A program made the translations under genes and the position numbers. DNA of 64,000 nt from Agrocybe praecox (Eukaryota; Basidiomycota; Agaricomycetes; Agaricales; Agrocybaceae): contig OZ024845.1 in assembly GCA_964017145.1 (NCBI GenBank), positions 1,426,001-1,490,000 on the forward strand, written 5' to 3'. Under the pieces are notes generated by a model. The model had not been told where the DNA came from. It saw only the letters and a program-made list of their open reading frames with translations, and ran no database searches. Numbering within the stretch: position 1 is the stretch's first letter; each line of letters starts with the position of its first letter. Below, piece by piece: positions 33,160 through 45,224 of the stretch.

Positions 33160-33789
33160 GTGTAGACACCAAGATGAAGACGATATCCCCGAAAGCGCAG
33201 TAATATCCCCGTTCGAAAATCTGGCAGTCTCGTCAGATGAGCCTGTATAGCTGTAACATGCACAGACTGGGTTTTATTTCGCTTTTCATTGGTTAAAAGG
33301 CGCATATTCCACATATACCTGCAGTCATGGTTGCAATGCTAGTGTCTATCTATTGAGTGTACCAGCACTGGGCCTCTTTTTGTGCTAACAACCTCAAAGA
33401 ACGATACCCTCGACATACATGAAGTAATCGAAGACAAAAAGAAACACTCGAAAAGGATCGAGGAACATGTGGAGAGATGTTGGCTTGGAGATATACATCC
33501 TGGTCTTGGATGTCTCTATCCAGGTCTATACTGCGCCAACGACAAGATACACGGAGATTGGGAAGTAAATTAAACTAACCTTGAATGAAAATGTTCAGCG
33601 CGTATACGAAGTCAAAGCGGACATTGCCACGACATACCATCATCGAGATTATGAGGATGAACTTACCTCCAAAATCATTTACGCAAGGGAGAAATTTTGC
33701 AAGGAAGGAGAGGTTGAAAAGGATAGTACATCATGGAGAATGTAACATACCTAGGAGTCCATCCGTCATATAAGCATCAAGTAAGTACA
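33160..33789. other. Intergenic, 3' region of the TPR gene
   Basis: No supported gene. Short frames at 33382-33573 and 33585-33773 have no recognised family. Confidence 0.4.
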
Positions 33790-34272
33790 ACTTCAACAAC
33801 ATATCCTCTTCAATTCCATCTGGCATCTAGTATGTATGTATATATGTAGGTACAACAAGAGTTTCTAGTATGTAGTAGATCGAATAAATTAATATAGTAT
33901 AAAAAGAAAAAAGAAGTAAAACGAGTGTGTGTGGTATGTACATATACATACAATGTCATACATAATATATAGTGTCCATTGTTTGATTGATTGGTCGTTC
34001 GAGATGGTATAGTACAAATGTCCAAAAGAGAAAATTCAAGGAGAGAGGAAGAGGGAAGAGGAAAGGAGAGAAAAAACATAAATAAACCTCGAAAGATGAT
34101 ATCATCAAAATAGAAAAATAAGAAAAAAACGACCGACACTTGTGACTTGACCGACATCGACATAACCGGACGATCACCATCCGATTCTTCGTAGCTTGAT
34201 CAAATCGCCTTCATCCTTTCTCCCCCCACAAACGACCAACGACAAACCACCTAAAACCAAAATGCCTAACCC
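33790..34272. repeat. 3' flank shared with the decayed copy at 27.6-28 kb
   Basis: Direct repeat of about 27600-28000. It is non-coding, carries the same landmark words, and lies immediately downstream of the low-complexity gene's stop. The duplication therefore includes 3' flanking DNA and was not made by retrocopying of the coding sequence alone. Confidence 0.8.
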
Positions 34273-37200
34273 TCAGGCCTCCACCTCCACCTCCACACCC
34301 CGCAGCCGCTCACTATTAACGCTCCCCGTCCGCGTCAGGCCCAACAAGCCCAAATTCCATTTTCTCTTCATCGCATTCTGTTTCTTCCCACTCCCATTTC
34401 GTCCAAACGATATCTTGCTCTCATCACCCGCAACAACAGCAGCAGCAGCGGGGGATACTTCATCCGCAGCAGACGAACTTGACAGATCGGGGGATCCTAC
34501 GGGTGTCGGTGTCGGCGTCGGTGCAGAAGTACGACTACTCGTACTCGTCCCAGACCGACTCGATAACGACCTCTGGATCTTACTAAACACATTCATCCCC
34601 ATCTTCCTCTTCGCTTGTGTCTGGATCGGAATAGGAATACTAGGCTTGACGACTATCGGGGTGGTTTCGGGACTTGGGGCAGGAACATCCTCAACCTCTG
34701 CCTCAACCTCATCCTCAGCCGTCGACACAGGGTCCACGACCTCCACATCCACCTCTTCCCCACCCCGCACCTCCATCTGCGCCTGAGCAGCCTCCGCATC
34801 GAGCTCAGCCGCCAACTGGATAGCCAGAATCATAGACGAAGGCCTCGATATCGAGCGTGAAGACGACGACGACGACGTTGATGGCGGGGTCGGGATCGAA
34901 CTCGAAGTAGTTCGCTCGTCCTGCTTCTGCTTCGTTTGTGTTTCGGCGTCGTCGTCGGCAATAATAATAGCAGCAGTAGTAGGGGGAGGAAGGGGTACGA
35001 CAACGACTCCGACCACTGGCGATACTGGCACCTGCACCTTCTCCTCCTCTTCCTTCTCTTCATCCTGAACGTGAACTTCCTCTTGCGCTTCAACAGCAGC
35101 AGCAGTCGACCCAACAGGCACATCGACAGAAGGGACAGGGACATCCACCTCCTCTTCCTTCACCACCTCCTCTTCCTGCTCCTCCACCGCATCCTCCTTC
35201 TCCTCCTCAAACACACCCTCGCCCTCACACCCACTCTGGCTCTCAGGCGGTGTAGGGAGCTGCTGGATCTCATTCACATCCTCCTCCTGGTGCTCATCCT
35301 CTAGGCAGTCTTTCGCACCAACGACGTCCTTTTCGATTTCGACGGTCTTGGTCTCCACTGCGTCCGCGTCCGCCTCTGCATTGACCACTGCCTCTGCCAC
35401 TGGCACTTCTTCCGCCGCCGTCAAAGGCACCACGACGCCCTCCACAACGTCTTCCTCCTTAGCAGCACTCTCCTTTTCCTTCGCCCTCTCCTCTGCCTCC
35501 TTGGCTGCCTCCTCCCTGACCCTCTCCTCCTTTTCCTTAGCAGCCCTCTCCATCTCCACCCTCTCCGCCTCCTTCTTAGCAGCCCTCTCCTCCTCCCAAA
35601 CCCTCCTCCTCTCCTCCTCCCTCGCTCTAGCTCTAAGACCCTCCACAACCTCGTCCCTCCTCGCCTTCCACACCGCATGTGCACAACACGATGCAGCTCC
35701 GTCCTGGTGCGCGTTGGCGAGGGAAACGTCCCCGCGGGCTATCCATGCGCGTTCTTGGTGGGCGTATTGGTGGGAAGGGGAGGAAGAGGAGGAATCCAAC
35801 AACCCAAGCAAGATCGCCTCACCCGTAGAGAGCGGCTTGACGAGCGGGGGGTTCTGGTATGGTGTGGTCGGGATGGACGAGAGGTCGATGTTGACGCTGA
35901 TCCTGATGTTTTCCTCACTCTTCCTCTTTCCATCACTCTTTCCATCACCCTCGACTTCACCCTCGACCTCGACGGCGGCTACCTCACCAACGATATCATC
36001 ATCATCAACCCCATCAACCCACGCACACACTCCACACCCGAGCGCACGCGCAAACTCGGAGTGCGGGATTAGGTACGGTACGACTCGCACGTCGTTCTGC
36101 GGTCTTGGTACCACCTGCGACGATGCAGACAACCCCGACCCCAAGGAAGGCGCAGAGGAAGGCGAAGGAAGGGGAGAAGACCCATCATCCAGGGACCACC
36201 GCGTCTTGGTCTTGCTCGACATACCCCCACTCACACCCGCATGGTACGAATGTCGATACGCCGATTTGGGTCCTTGTCCCTGTCTCGCACCGTCCTCGAT
36301 AGCCTTGCCCTTGCCTTTCCCATTCCCATCCGAAGAGGTGAAAGTGGACAACCCAGCACCAAGCAACGCACCAACCTCATAAGTAGAAGCAGGCCTCGAA
36401 GCAGGCGGCGTCGTACCAGGCGTAGTCGTCCGACTCGTGTTCGCGCTCGTGCTCGTGGATCCCGAGGAAGAGGAGAACGATAGGGACGGGCGGGCAGACG
36501 ATGTGCTCGTGCTGGAGGATGTGGATGTAGACGAAGAAGGCGAATGCGTAGACACAGGCACCGGACCAGGCCTTCGTTGACTCTGAGCAGCTGCGAGCAT
36601 CGCAGATGGCGAGCCTACCGACCCGCCAGACGAGGACTCGGCGAACCCGAGCAGGAACTGTTCGATGCCTTGTGCTAGTTTTGGTTTTTGAGCTCGTGTT
36701 CGGGTTTGGGTCTGGGGTTGGGTGCTAGCGGTTTGGGGTTTATGATTCCTCTGTGGTGTTGTGGACGTCGGGTTGAGTCTGGAGGTTCCTTTCGGGACTG
36801 GGAAAGGGACTTCGCTGCCTGATGATGATGAGGAGGAGGAGGAAGGAGACGCGTCAAGGGCCTCAAAGGCCCGAGACCATGAGGATGGGAGGATATGCAC
36901 GATGTGTGCGTTCATGTTGGTGTTCATGCGCGTCGACGAAGGTAAAGGTCGTAGTTTTGCCGATCCGACTCGCACGTCGTCCGCGTCGTCTGTAGCACCC
37001 ACATCCACACCTCCAAACTCACTCCCAATCCCATACCCAGAAATAAAAGACGAAAACCTCTTCTTCTTCTTATCATTCGCCTCGCTCGCCGTCGATCCCA
37101 CTCGCAGATGCACGCCACTCGACTCGCCCACTTCACTTATCGGGGTGGAGGACCCTCCCACAAGGGAGAACGGGAACCCAGAAGCAGAAGTGGAAGTAGA

Positions 37201-38353
37201 GGAAAGGACGAAAGCGGAAAAGCGCCTTTTTTGCTTTTCCTCCTTTCCATCAGGATCAAGAGCAGTCGCGCGACGTGTTGATTTGGGTGCTTTGAGTTTA
37301 GCTTTATCGCTGCCCAAGAGGAACGCGGGACGCGGGAGGGCAGGGAGTGTGATGACCGAGGGTGCCGGTGAGGAAGATAGAGAGGAGGGTGCTAGTAGAG
37401 ATAAAGCGTGGCGTTGGGCATGGTACGCTGTGATATCCTCACATGAACCCGAAGCGCCGCAGGTGGGCCCCCCGGCGAGGAATTGAGCGCTGAGGGTAGT
37501 CACGAGGATGGCATGTTTGAGGAGAGCCTTCTCCGGGACGGTGGAGCCGGTGTTACTGTCAGGCAGGAAGTTGAGGATGGCGTCGAATGTTCTTTGTTGG
37601 GAGTTATTACTTCTGTTCTGGGATGAGTGGGGCACGAAGGGGGATGTTGAGGAGCGTGGGGGAGGATAGCGTGAGTACTCGTGGGTGGCGTCTATTGCGC
37701 TTGGGAGGCGAGGAGCACGGGATGGGCTGAGGTAGTAGTATTGTGGGTAGTTGTTCTTCACTACAATCTCTGAAGATTTTGGCCCCCAGAACCGTTTGGA
37801 GGATTTGGATGCGGATCTCTCCAGGGAAGGTGGTGGTAGTTGCGTGGATAGCGGTTTCACGATACAAAATTCCCCATCTGGAGAATCAGGGACGAGGTGC
37901 AGGATCGTGCGTTCGTTTGAACTCTCCCTGCTTCGTCGCCAGTCATCGGCTACACGCCCTGCGCGGTTGAGCAAGCTGATGAGCCTCAGTGCACCCGCGT
38001 CATGTACGTCCAGAGGCGCAGAGAGCTGCAGGATGCGGATGGAAGGTCCGGGTGTGTAGGGTGTTATGGAGGGGTCGTGGAGTAGTGCCTTATTCGGATC
38101 GTGTGTGGCGAGGATGAGGAGACATGTGGATAGTCGCGGGGAGGTGAGCAGTGGGAGGAGGCTGCTTTGTGCGTCTGTGACTTTCATTAGTGGGAGGATC
38201 AAGTGAAGAAGAAGAAGGTTACATACCTCCGAGGATAAGAATGACTTGAGGCGAAGACGAGTGTGTGAGCTCGCTGGGTGGAGGGACGGACCATGCCCGG
38301 TGTTGTTGGAATGGATCGAGGGGAAGTCGTGAGCGAGGGCGAAAGGTGTCCAT
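34273..38353 (-). CDS. Large Ser- and Glu-rich low-complexity protein (about 1,337 aa), function unknown
   Basis: Two exons: 38353-38227 (MDTFRPRSRLPLDPFQQHRA onward) and 38180-34273, separated by a 46-nt intron with a GTATGT donor. The splice joins LILGG to VTDAQSSLLPLLTSPRLSTC in phase. The first 300 residues look folded (CLLILATHDPNKALLHDPS; LKHAILVTTLSAQFLAGG; an acidic/Cys patch TCGASGSCEDITAYH). The rest is mostly low complexity: Ser/Thr/Pro-rich to about residue 690; a short ordered block (FARALGCGVCAWVDGVDDDD); a charged coiled-coil-like segment (EEERRRVWEEERAAKKEAER, EMERAAKEKEERVREE); then Glu/Val- and Ser-rich tails with RSISRPSSMILAIQLAAEL. No catalytic domain or signal peptide is recognised. 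Strong G/C-rich codon bias makes long mirror frames on the other strand, which I treat as shadows. The 3' half has a decayed duplicate at 27.6-29.2 kb. Confidence 0.75.
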
Positions 38354-39660
38354 TGAGGGAGAGAAAGTAAAAGTCGATGGATGGGTGTTTATGTATTTAA
38401 AGCACTGTCGTCATTCCGATCATTCTCACTTTCCACTTGGCGAGGTTCTCTTGGCTAGTGTGAAATTATTATGTCATTCACCGTACCCACCAGCGCTCTC
38501 TTGGGAACGCTCACGCACTCGCATACGCGTACCACGATATCGGGTTATGTGTATCTCCACGGCTCAACGAGCTCTCTCATGTCCTGACATACTCTCTCTC
38601 TCTGATTTTCCCGGGTCTCTCATCTTTTCTTTGCGTTTGGCGTTTCTCGTCTTATTTCTCACTAGAAGAGCTAGAACTCAGGGTGCAATTTTCAAGATTA
38701 AAATAATAATAATAATAATCCCCGGTGGCCCGTGGGGGGCCTCGATGCACGCAACCTCCAATTTCGTGCGTAGGTATATCTACTAATCAGAATACGTACC
38801 TTCTCTTCTCCAGTGGCTGAGTTGGATAGATAGACTCTAGAGTATATAATTTCTGATTTCTGATGATTTTGATTTATTTAATATGATTTACTGTGCAATG
38901 AATGATTTCTGATGATTTCTGATCCACAGCCACCGTACATACATACATGCATACATACCAATCCAACCTCAAGCTCAATCCGAATCAACGACTCGGTAAA
39001 CCTAAGTAAATTTCCCATAATCCCATCCCATTCACATACCCATCCCACCCTAACATTCTCGATTTCACACCTCCCTACCTACCTAGCTCAGTCGCCGATG
39101 GCCCAAGGAGTCAAGGACGACGCGTGCGGTGGCGTATCTGACGTTGACGGCATCCTGAACCTACGGTAAGTACCAAGTAGGCTGGATAGATCGATGAGTA
39201 GCTGATGCCAAGAGGGGTCTAAGCCGTTTGAGGATGATAGAGAGGATCGAGATGGGTACTTAGAGATGGGTAGAGGGTATTTATAGCTTGAGGTGAATGA
39301 TTGCTAGTGAGAACTTGAATTTGAGGAAAGGGAAGATCGATAAGCGACGCTGGGAAGGGAAGGGAAGGAAGGTTTCATGCTCTATGCTTTGCTCTTTGCT
39401 CTATGCTAGATGCGCAGCCACGGGTACGAGACTCACGATTACTTGACTTCATTCGCGACTTGAGTCTTGCTTCGATTCGCTATTTCACGTATGCTTTATG
39501 ATTTTTACTTCGGTCGTACTACGGTGGTACCGTCATACCGTCGTATACCAGTTAGTGGCCAGTGGCCGATCGAATATTCCCCTCCATACGAATCATCCGT
39601 GTCCACTGTGTACGGACTCGGACTCGGATGTACCACACCAACGGACGCGCACGTTCATGC

Positions 39661-40110
39661 TCATGTTCGTCCTCGATATCGCCTGCACAAATTGACCGGA
39701 TTCATATCACAGTAGTTAATTAACCTTGATCCTAATCCTAATCCTAATCTTATCTCTTTCCGGTATATTTGATAAACCGGGTCATCGCATCGTAAATTCG
39801 CAACTCAACTACGCCCCGCGTTCGTATTCGTTTGTTAGAGATAGAAGCCCCAGCTTCAATTATCGAAGGAGAGGAACTTGAAAAAAATAACCTCGATAGT
39901 CGTCACTGTATCAATCCATCCATCCATGCTATTTCCTTAGTAGACAATATCAACTCGGATCGACCGAGTAGTATGCCTATACACCGATCCCAATGGTCCC
40001 ACGCGTATTTGCTATGTATGTAAACGATCAAGCAGCTCAGCATAGTAGAAATAAGTAGAGGTAACCCAAGCTGACTGTCGAGGTAAACCGACGGAGTGAA
40101 TGGGCTACTA
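39661..40110 (+). repeat. Tandem duplication, left copy
   Basis: Shares ordered landmarks with 40269-40765: CATGTTCGTCCTCGATATCG, CACAAATTGACCGGATTC, GTAGTTAATTAAC, AACTTGAAAAAAA, CGATCAAGCAGC, AGGTAACCCAAGCTGACTG and GAATGGGCTAC. Copies differ by many small indels, so the event is old. Confidence 0.85.
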
Positions 40111-40268
40111 CATGACTACATACCACTGCATATAAACCGAATTCCGGGCCCTTGCCCGACCAAGTGTCGTATGCATGTCAGTGAGTGGCTGGGTTGGCTC
40201 GATGAGCTTGTCATAAACCATCAGCCAGTGTCCGACAAGACAAGTTAGCTGAGGAGGACCCTCCAGCG

Positions 40269-40765
40269 TGCATGTTCGTCCTCGATATCGGTATCAGCTG
40301 CACAAATTGACCGGATTCTTAATATACATACCATAGTAGTTAATTAACGTTAACCTTGATCTTAATCTTATCCCAAATTCCGCCTGGTATGTTTTACAAT
40401 CTAATAAACGTTAACCCAGCCATCCATCGCAAAACCACATCGCAACTACGCTTATATTTGTTGGAGACAGAACTTCAGCGCTTCAGCGCTCAGCCTCAAC
40501 CACCAAAGGGGAGGACCCAACTTGAAAAAAAATAACCTCGACCGTCCGTCACGGCACCAATCCATCCACCAATCCATCCACCAATCCATCCGTGTTACCT
40601 AGTATAACATCAAGTCGTACCGACAGAGTAGTAAGCTTACCACCAATCCCAATGATTCCGCTCCACATGGCGTATGTGCTATGTATGTAAGCGATCAAGC
40701 AGCTTAGCATCGTAGAGGTAACCCAAGCTGACTGCCGAGGTAAACCGATCGAGTGAATGGGCTAC
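40269..40765 (+). repeat. Tandem duplication, right copy
   Basis: Second copy of the 39661-40110 block in the same orientation, with a unit offset of about 610-660 bp. It has small insertions relative to the left copy (for example after the CGATATCG word). No coding potential is shared by both copies. Confidence 0.85.
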
Positions 40766-40867
40766 ATTATAATATAATATAAACTTCTCTTACCCGACTA
40801 GTACCAAACGAGCAAAGGATTCGTGATTACTATACCTAGTAAGTATCTACCACTAGGAGTTCTTGGC

Positions 40868-40887
40868 GGTACGTACCGGTACGTACC
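40868..40887. repeat. Perfect 20-bp palindrome
   Basis: GGTACGTACC repeated head to tail makes a 20-bp sequence equal to its own reverse complement. Similar GTAC-rich words are frequent in this gene-poor region. Confidence 0.8.
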
Positions 40888-41278
40888 CCGCAGCACCGTA
40901 GTCGGGTTCGTCATTGATTAAATACGCCATGTAGTGACAAAGTTACCGTAGCTTTCAACTTACACTTTCATTCAAGTCTGTACTACGTCATAGAGTCGGG
41001 GTTGGGTGTCCTATCATGGGTTGAACGAGTGTATGTTCTGATAGCGATCGATAAGAGGGTACGAATGTGAGTGTAAACGATGCTGCGCACGGAGTGGAGT
41101 GGCCTATCTCTAAGTTCTGAGTCAACCTTCTCTTGAGTGATTCGGTAAGATCCAATTATGCTTACTATTGTAAGCACATATGCATCATCATCCACCCCCA
41201 CTCCCGGACGACAGAAAAAGTTGAAAGAGAAAAGGACCGTATGTAAATCAGACAGTCGAGGCGACCGACCGACCTTCC

Positions 41279-41331
41279 GGAATTGGACTCGGAGGAAGTA
41301 CGCCACATATGTACTAGCTCCATAGTCCAGG
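41279..41331 (+). repeat. Dispersed short repeat, copy 1
   Basis: The stretch from CGACCTTCC through CGCCACATATGTACTAGCTC is matched at about 42773-42822 in the same orientation, with differences in the middle. Confidence 0.6.
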
Positions 41332-42016
41332 TACGCGATCGACCAATAGGAATTGATACATACGCGTGAGCACATGATCGAGCGTCAACCACTGACCACG
41401 GGAAACATGGTAAGCTTCTAAACATAAACATTCTCTCCTCGGACAGCTGTGCGAGATATACAAAAATTTATACCATACTCACTGTCACTGTCGTCAAGTC
41501 GTACTAAGCCTCCAGTCTCTAAAATTGATTAGAATTTAGGGGGTGGAATTTGGGTAGAATTCGTGAGTACATATGTATATACTGGTACTAGCACTAGTAA
41601 CTTGTCGAAGAACTCCTCTCCTCGGGTAGATCGAGACAACGACAACCAACAACCAACATTGACACCGACTAACAACGACCTGGGTCCCTGAACTTTAGAT
41701 CTAGTATGAGTCCGAGCTTACCGACGCACCCTCGTCGATACGCGCAGTACGCACACCGCCCGAGCCCGTCGAGAATGATACGCGCGTACGTCTACCGTAA
41801 CTGTAGTGATACCTGTAACAAACACACTAGTGACGCGCGAGCTCTTATGAGCGCTTAATGACCGCATGGTTCCCACTGTACTAGTATGTCACTACGTCGA
41901 GAAGCTGCTGTTGCTGTTGCATTATTTGACTGCACCGCTGTATTCGTGGATGTGTTTATCAAGTTATTACTGCCGAAGAGAGTCGATGCAACTTGTATTG
42001 GTTGATCAAAGTCTTA

Positions 42017-42415
42017 CTGTACTAAATCGGTCAATTCGTCGGTCACAGGTCACAGGCCTCTCTGATATGACGAAATTTGGCCTTGGTCACAAGTCATAGC
42101 ATGGCCTGACGAAATGATTTTTTTGGTAGACCTTTAAATTTGGTCACACTTCTGCCAAATTAGGCTAATTTTGGCCCAATTTTGTCACAAACTCTGATTT
42201 TTCAGCCCATTTTCAGCTATTCTTGCATAAATCAAAGGTTTGGAAGTTTTAAATACTTTCAAAATGCCTTCAAATGAGGTATGAGAACATTTTTCTCTGA
42301 ATGTTGGGACAAAATTTTCGAACAGTCACAGGTCCCGGATGAATATGACGAAACCAAAATTTTGTCGTTGAGGTCACAGGTCACAGGCCCCGATGAATTG
42401 ACCAATTTAGTACAG
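42017..42415. mobile_element. MITE-like element (399 bp), TA-flanked, 26-bp terminal inverted repeats
   Basis: The left end begins CTGTACTAAATCGGTCAATT. The right end, reverse-complemented, begins CTGTACTAAATTGGTCAATT. About 24 of 26 terminal bases match, followed on both sides by CACAGGTCACAGGCC-type sequence in direct orientation. TA dinucleotides flank both ends (42015-42016 and 42416-42417). There is no coding capacity. The interior is A/T-rich with repeated TTTTGTCAC/TTTGGCC words. Confidence 0.75.
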
Positions 42416-42772
42416 TACTAGTATACACTCGACTCGTCGACTTTTCCTCCCTCTTCTTCAATTGCCTCATGTTCGAACCTTCGACTTGAAAGATTTCGAA
42501 CCATCCTGAGTCCTTACTACTTACTATAGACAGATAGATAAGAGATTAGATCTTATCTTTATCTCGGGGGCCGCTAGTTGTTCTTCTTCCTCCTCCTCCT
42601 CGGAACCTCAATTTCATATAACATAACATAACACATCTATATATAATCTATGTACACGCATAAATACTCTGGGCCATAGAGAACAAAGAAGAACAAAGAA
42701 CAAGGAAGAAGAAGAAGAAAAACATACAAGTTCTCATACTCACGCGATCGACCCACCCCGCTGAACGACATC

Positions 42773-42822
42773 CCGACCTTCCTGAACGGGATGACAAGCA
42801 CGCCACATATGTACTAGCTCCA
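42773..42822 (+). repeat. Dispersed short repeat, copy 2
   Basis: Partner of the repeat at 41279-41331, sharing the exact block CGCCACATATGTACTAGCTC. Confidence 0.6.
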
Positions 42823-45224
42823 GGAACGCTTGAACATGGGAGCATGGGACTGTTGAATGGATGGGGATGGCACAAGTTCAACTTCGACCTGACAACATGT
42901 TTCTATGTAAGCAGTACACGTGTATTGACCATGTATGTATGTCTACGGTACATAGTATTCTCCTCTTCTCAATAACCAGAACCCGTTAATGATCATGATC
43001 ACCGTCTTTTCCGGGACTTCTTCTACTTCTACATATCTCTGCTTCCTGATCATGATCGATCCCAATACGGCCGCCAACCGAGTCTTGGTTAAATGATGTT
43101 ATTTTTAATTACATACTCATAATCATTGGCATATTGACGCCTTCATGCTCGGCTAGATAATCGGCGACATTGCATAATCATAATTATATAGTACATGCAT
43201 ACCGATGTCGCCTTCAAGAAGTGCACTGACTCACAAGTGATATGTACATACTCACACGCACAGTCCCACCCCCGCACCGACGTGTTGTTGTTTAATGTCA
43301 GGTTTGAGTCTCTCTCTCTCTCGGGCGAGCCTCTTCGACTTGCCGGGCCGTTTAATTACAGCCTAAGTAAGCACACTTACGAGCGCTTAATTGCCGCACT
43401 TCCCCACCTATCGACGCTTTTGCCAGTAGTGAGTTTACTAGTAACTAGCGACTTGTTTGATGCTACGGTATGCGCTCAGCGCTCGTTGTTCCGAGCATTG
43501 CAACAAGCGCCCCCGGCTCTTTGAGCTGCTATTTGCGTTGTGATGAGCTCGCCGACGTTTCAGGGAGGGCGTATCAAACTTGCTATAGGTGTTGTGTATT
43601 AGTATCTGTATCAGTCACTGCCCGCGGCTTTGATATGCGCTACATTGATCATTCTATTCTTCGAAACTTTTTTGCAAATACTAATTTACATCCCATCGTG
43701 TTCAGGAAGCCCAAATGAAAATGGTTTATCGTGACTTTCTCATTGCTTCTTCTTCTCCTTCTCTAATTCTTCATCCTCCGAGTCGCGTAGGTGCATGCTT
43801 CTTCAAAGCGGGCCCGATGGCGTTTAAACATCCGTAAAAATGCGCGATAAGCTGAATGCGGGGATTATCAAGTTCATAATTTAATTCAATGGTCACATTG
43901 TAGTCTCGCGGGATGGCTTACGATTATAGGCAAATGTTTGAACGAAAGTCACCACAAATACAGACTCGTACATATGAAAACATACACTTCGGCAATCTAA
44001 CGACTCGAATAAACAAAACATTCACAGGCCAAGCAATCTATCCAAAGGGATCAAATCGTAAGTACGCACTGCCCCAAGAACATAAAAATAATCACAGGCA
44101 CACACCAGACAGAATCGGCTACCCTAGCTTCTCTTCTCTTCTCTATGTAATGACGCCCGCCGTCCGAGGTATCGACGTCGGTTCCGTTCCGCCGTTTAAT
44201 TGAGTACACGCTCGCTTGCTGAGTACATAACATTTATATTCATTCATGTGTGCCCGAATTAGCAGAACGGACTCGAGAGATCGGTTAGATTGGTAAGGAT
44301 AGATGAAACGACCCCTTGCGCGTCGCGAGGGAGAACATAAAGCTAAATAAGTAGCGAAGTAAAGTTATACTTGGAACACTAATGTGAGTCTTGAGATTCC
44401 GCCATCTTATCGGATGCAATGAGACATATTGGATTGCTCATTCCGTGGAGTCGTTACTTGTCGGAGTCGCCGTACGTTTCTCAGAACGAACGCTTAATGG
44501 TCGGAGGAAGAAAGGCTTGGAGTGCGAGTGCAACTGCTACGCCACTACGAACGCACAAATTCCAATTTTCGTACATGCGCATATTCTCTCTTTTTCATCT
44601 TCACCCGAGAAGAGACGTAAATAGCTGGTATATCCTACTCCAAGGGCACCGTTCCTATGAGTTACGTTACAGGCTCGAGGGACACAGCCTTTTAATTGAA
44701 GCCTGGAGATCAATAAGACCAGGAACAACGTCACCCGACGACGACGACGACGACGACAAACCGATGGCTGTGTACAGGCCTATGTCAAAGTTGGAAGCGC
44801 TAGCCAAGAGTAGCCAAGCCCACATCGGGTCCAATAAGCCGTTCGTGACCCCTGCGCCGTCTTGCCGGTCATACCGGCACGCCCACATGAACGATCCGAA
44901 AATAACTCTTGGCTCACAGGCGCTTAACGCCCTCGACATATGTTTCGCTGTTCTTCTCTTCTATGGTTAGGCGACATGCATCCGAGGGATGAAGGATAAG
45001 GGTACAATCTAATAATAGCATACATTGTTCTCCGAGGTGTCGAAGGGAGGAAAACAATATTCCATCTGCCGCTCCGGCAGTGCACCACCACCGGCCATTT
45101 CCGATGCACTTAGAACGTATCGTTATACGCGCTGTAAATCCTAAATTGACAACAACAACAACAACAAAACAAAAAACACGTTGAACTTGTAAATAGCATT
45201 CGGAAGAGGAAATATATCATGATA

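Larger units (their letters stand above)
38354..45224. other. Gene-poor 6.9-kb region rich in duplications and one MITE
   Basis: I find no gene I can support. The region contains CT-rich and AAT-type simple sequence (38590-38720), a tandem duplication (39661-40765), a 20-bp perfect palindrome (40868), a dispersed short repeat (41279 and 42773) and a TA-flanked inverted-repeat element (42017-42415). Open frames up to 183 codons (for example 44419-44970 with a run of seven Asp codons) have no family resemblance. The word CCTAAT repeated three times at 39728-39746 is not a true telomere repeat. Confidence 0.5.

Noticed and set aside
35348..36382. A 344-codon plus-strand open frame, with others at 34196-34786 and 36761-37486
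   Set aside because: They mirror the codons of the large minus-strand gene at 34273-38353. They consist of Ser/Thr/Ala runs produced by its G/C-rich composition, with no independent motif.
39720..39760. CCTAATCCTAATCCTAAT, a possible telomere repeat remnant
   Set aside because: The canonical fungal repeat is TTAGGG/CCCTAA. This is a different 6-mer, only three units long, with a single weaker echo in the neighbouring duplicate.
44419..44970. A 183-codon plus-strand frame with seven consecutive Asp codons
   Set aside because: It lies in a gene-poor repeat-rich region. The Asp run is a GAC microsatellite, and no domain is recognised.
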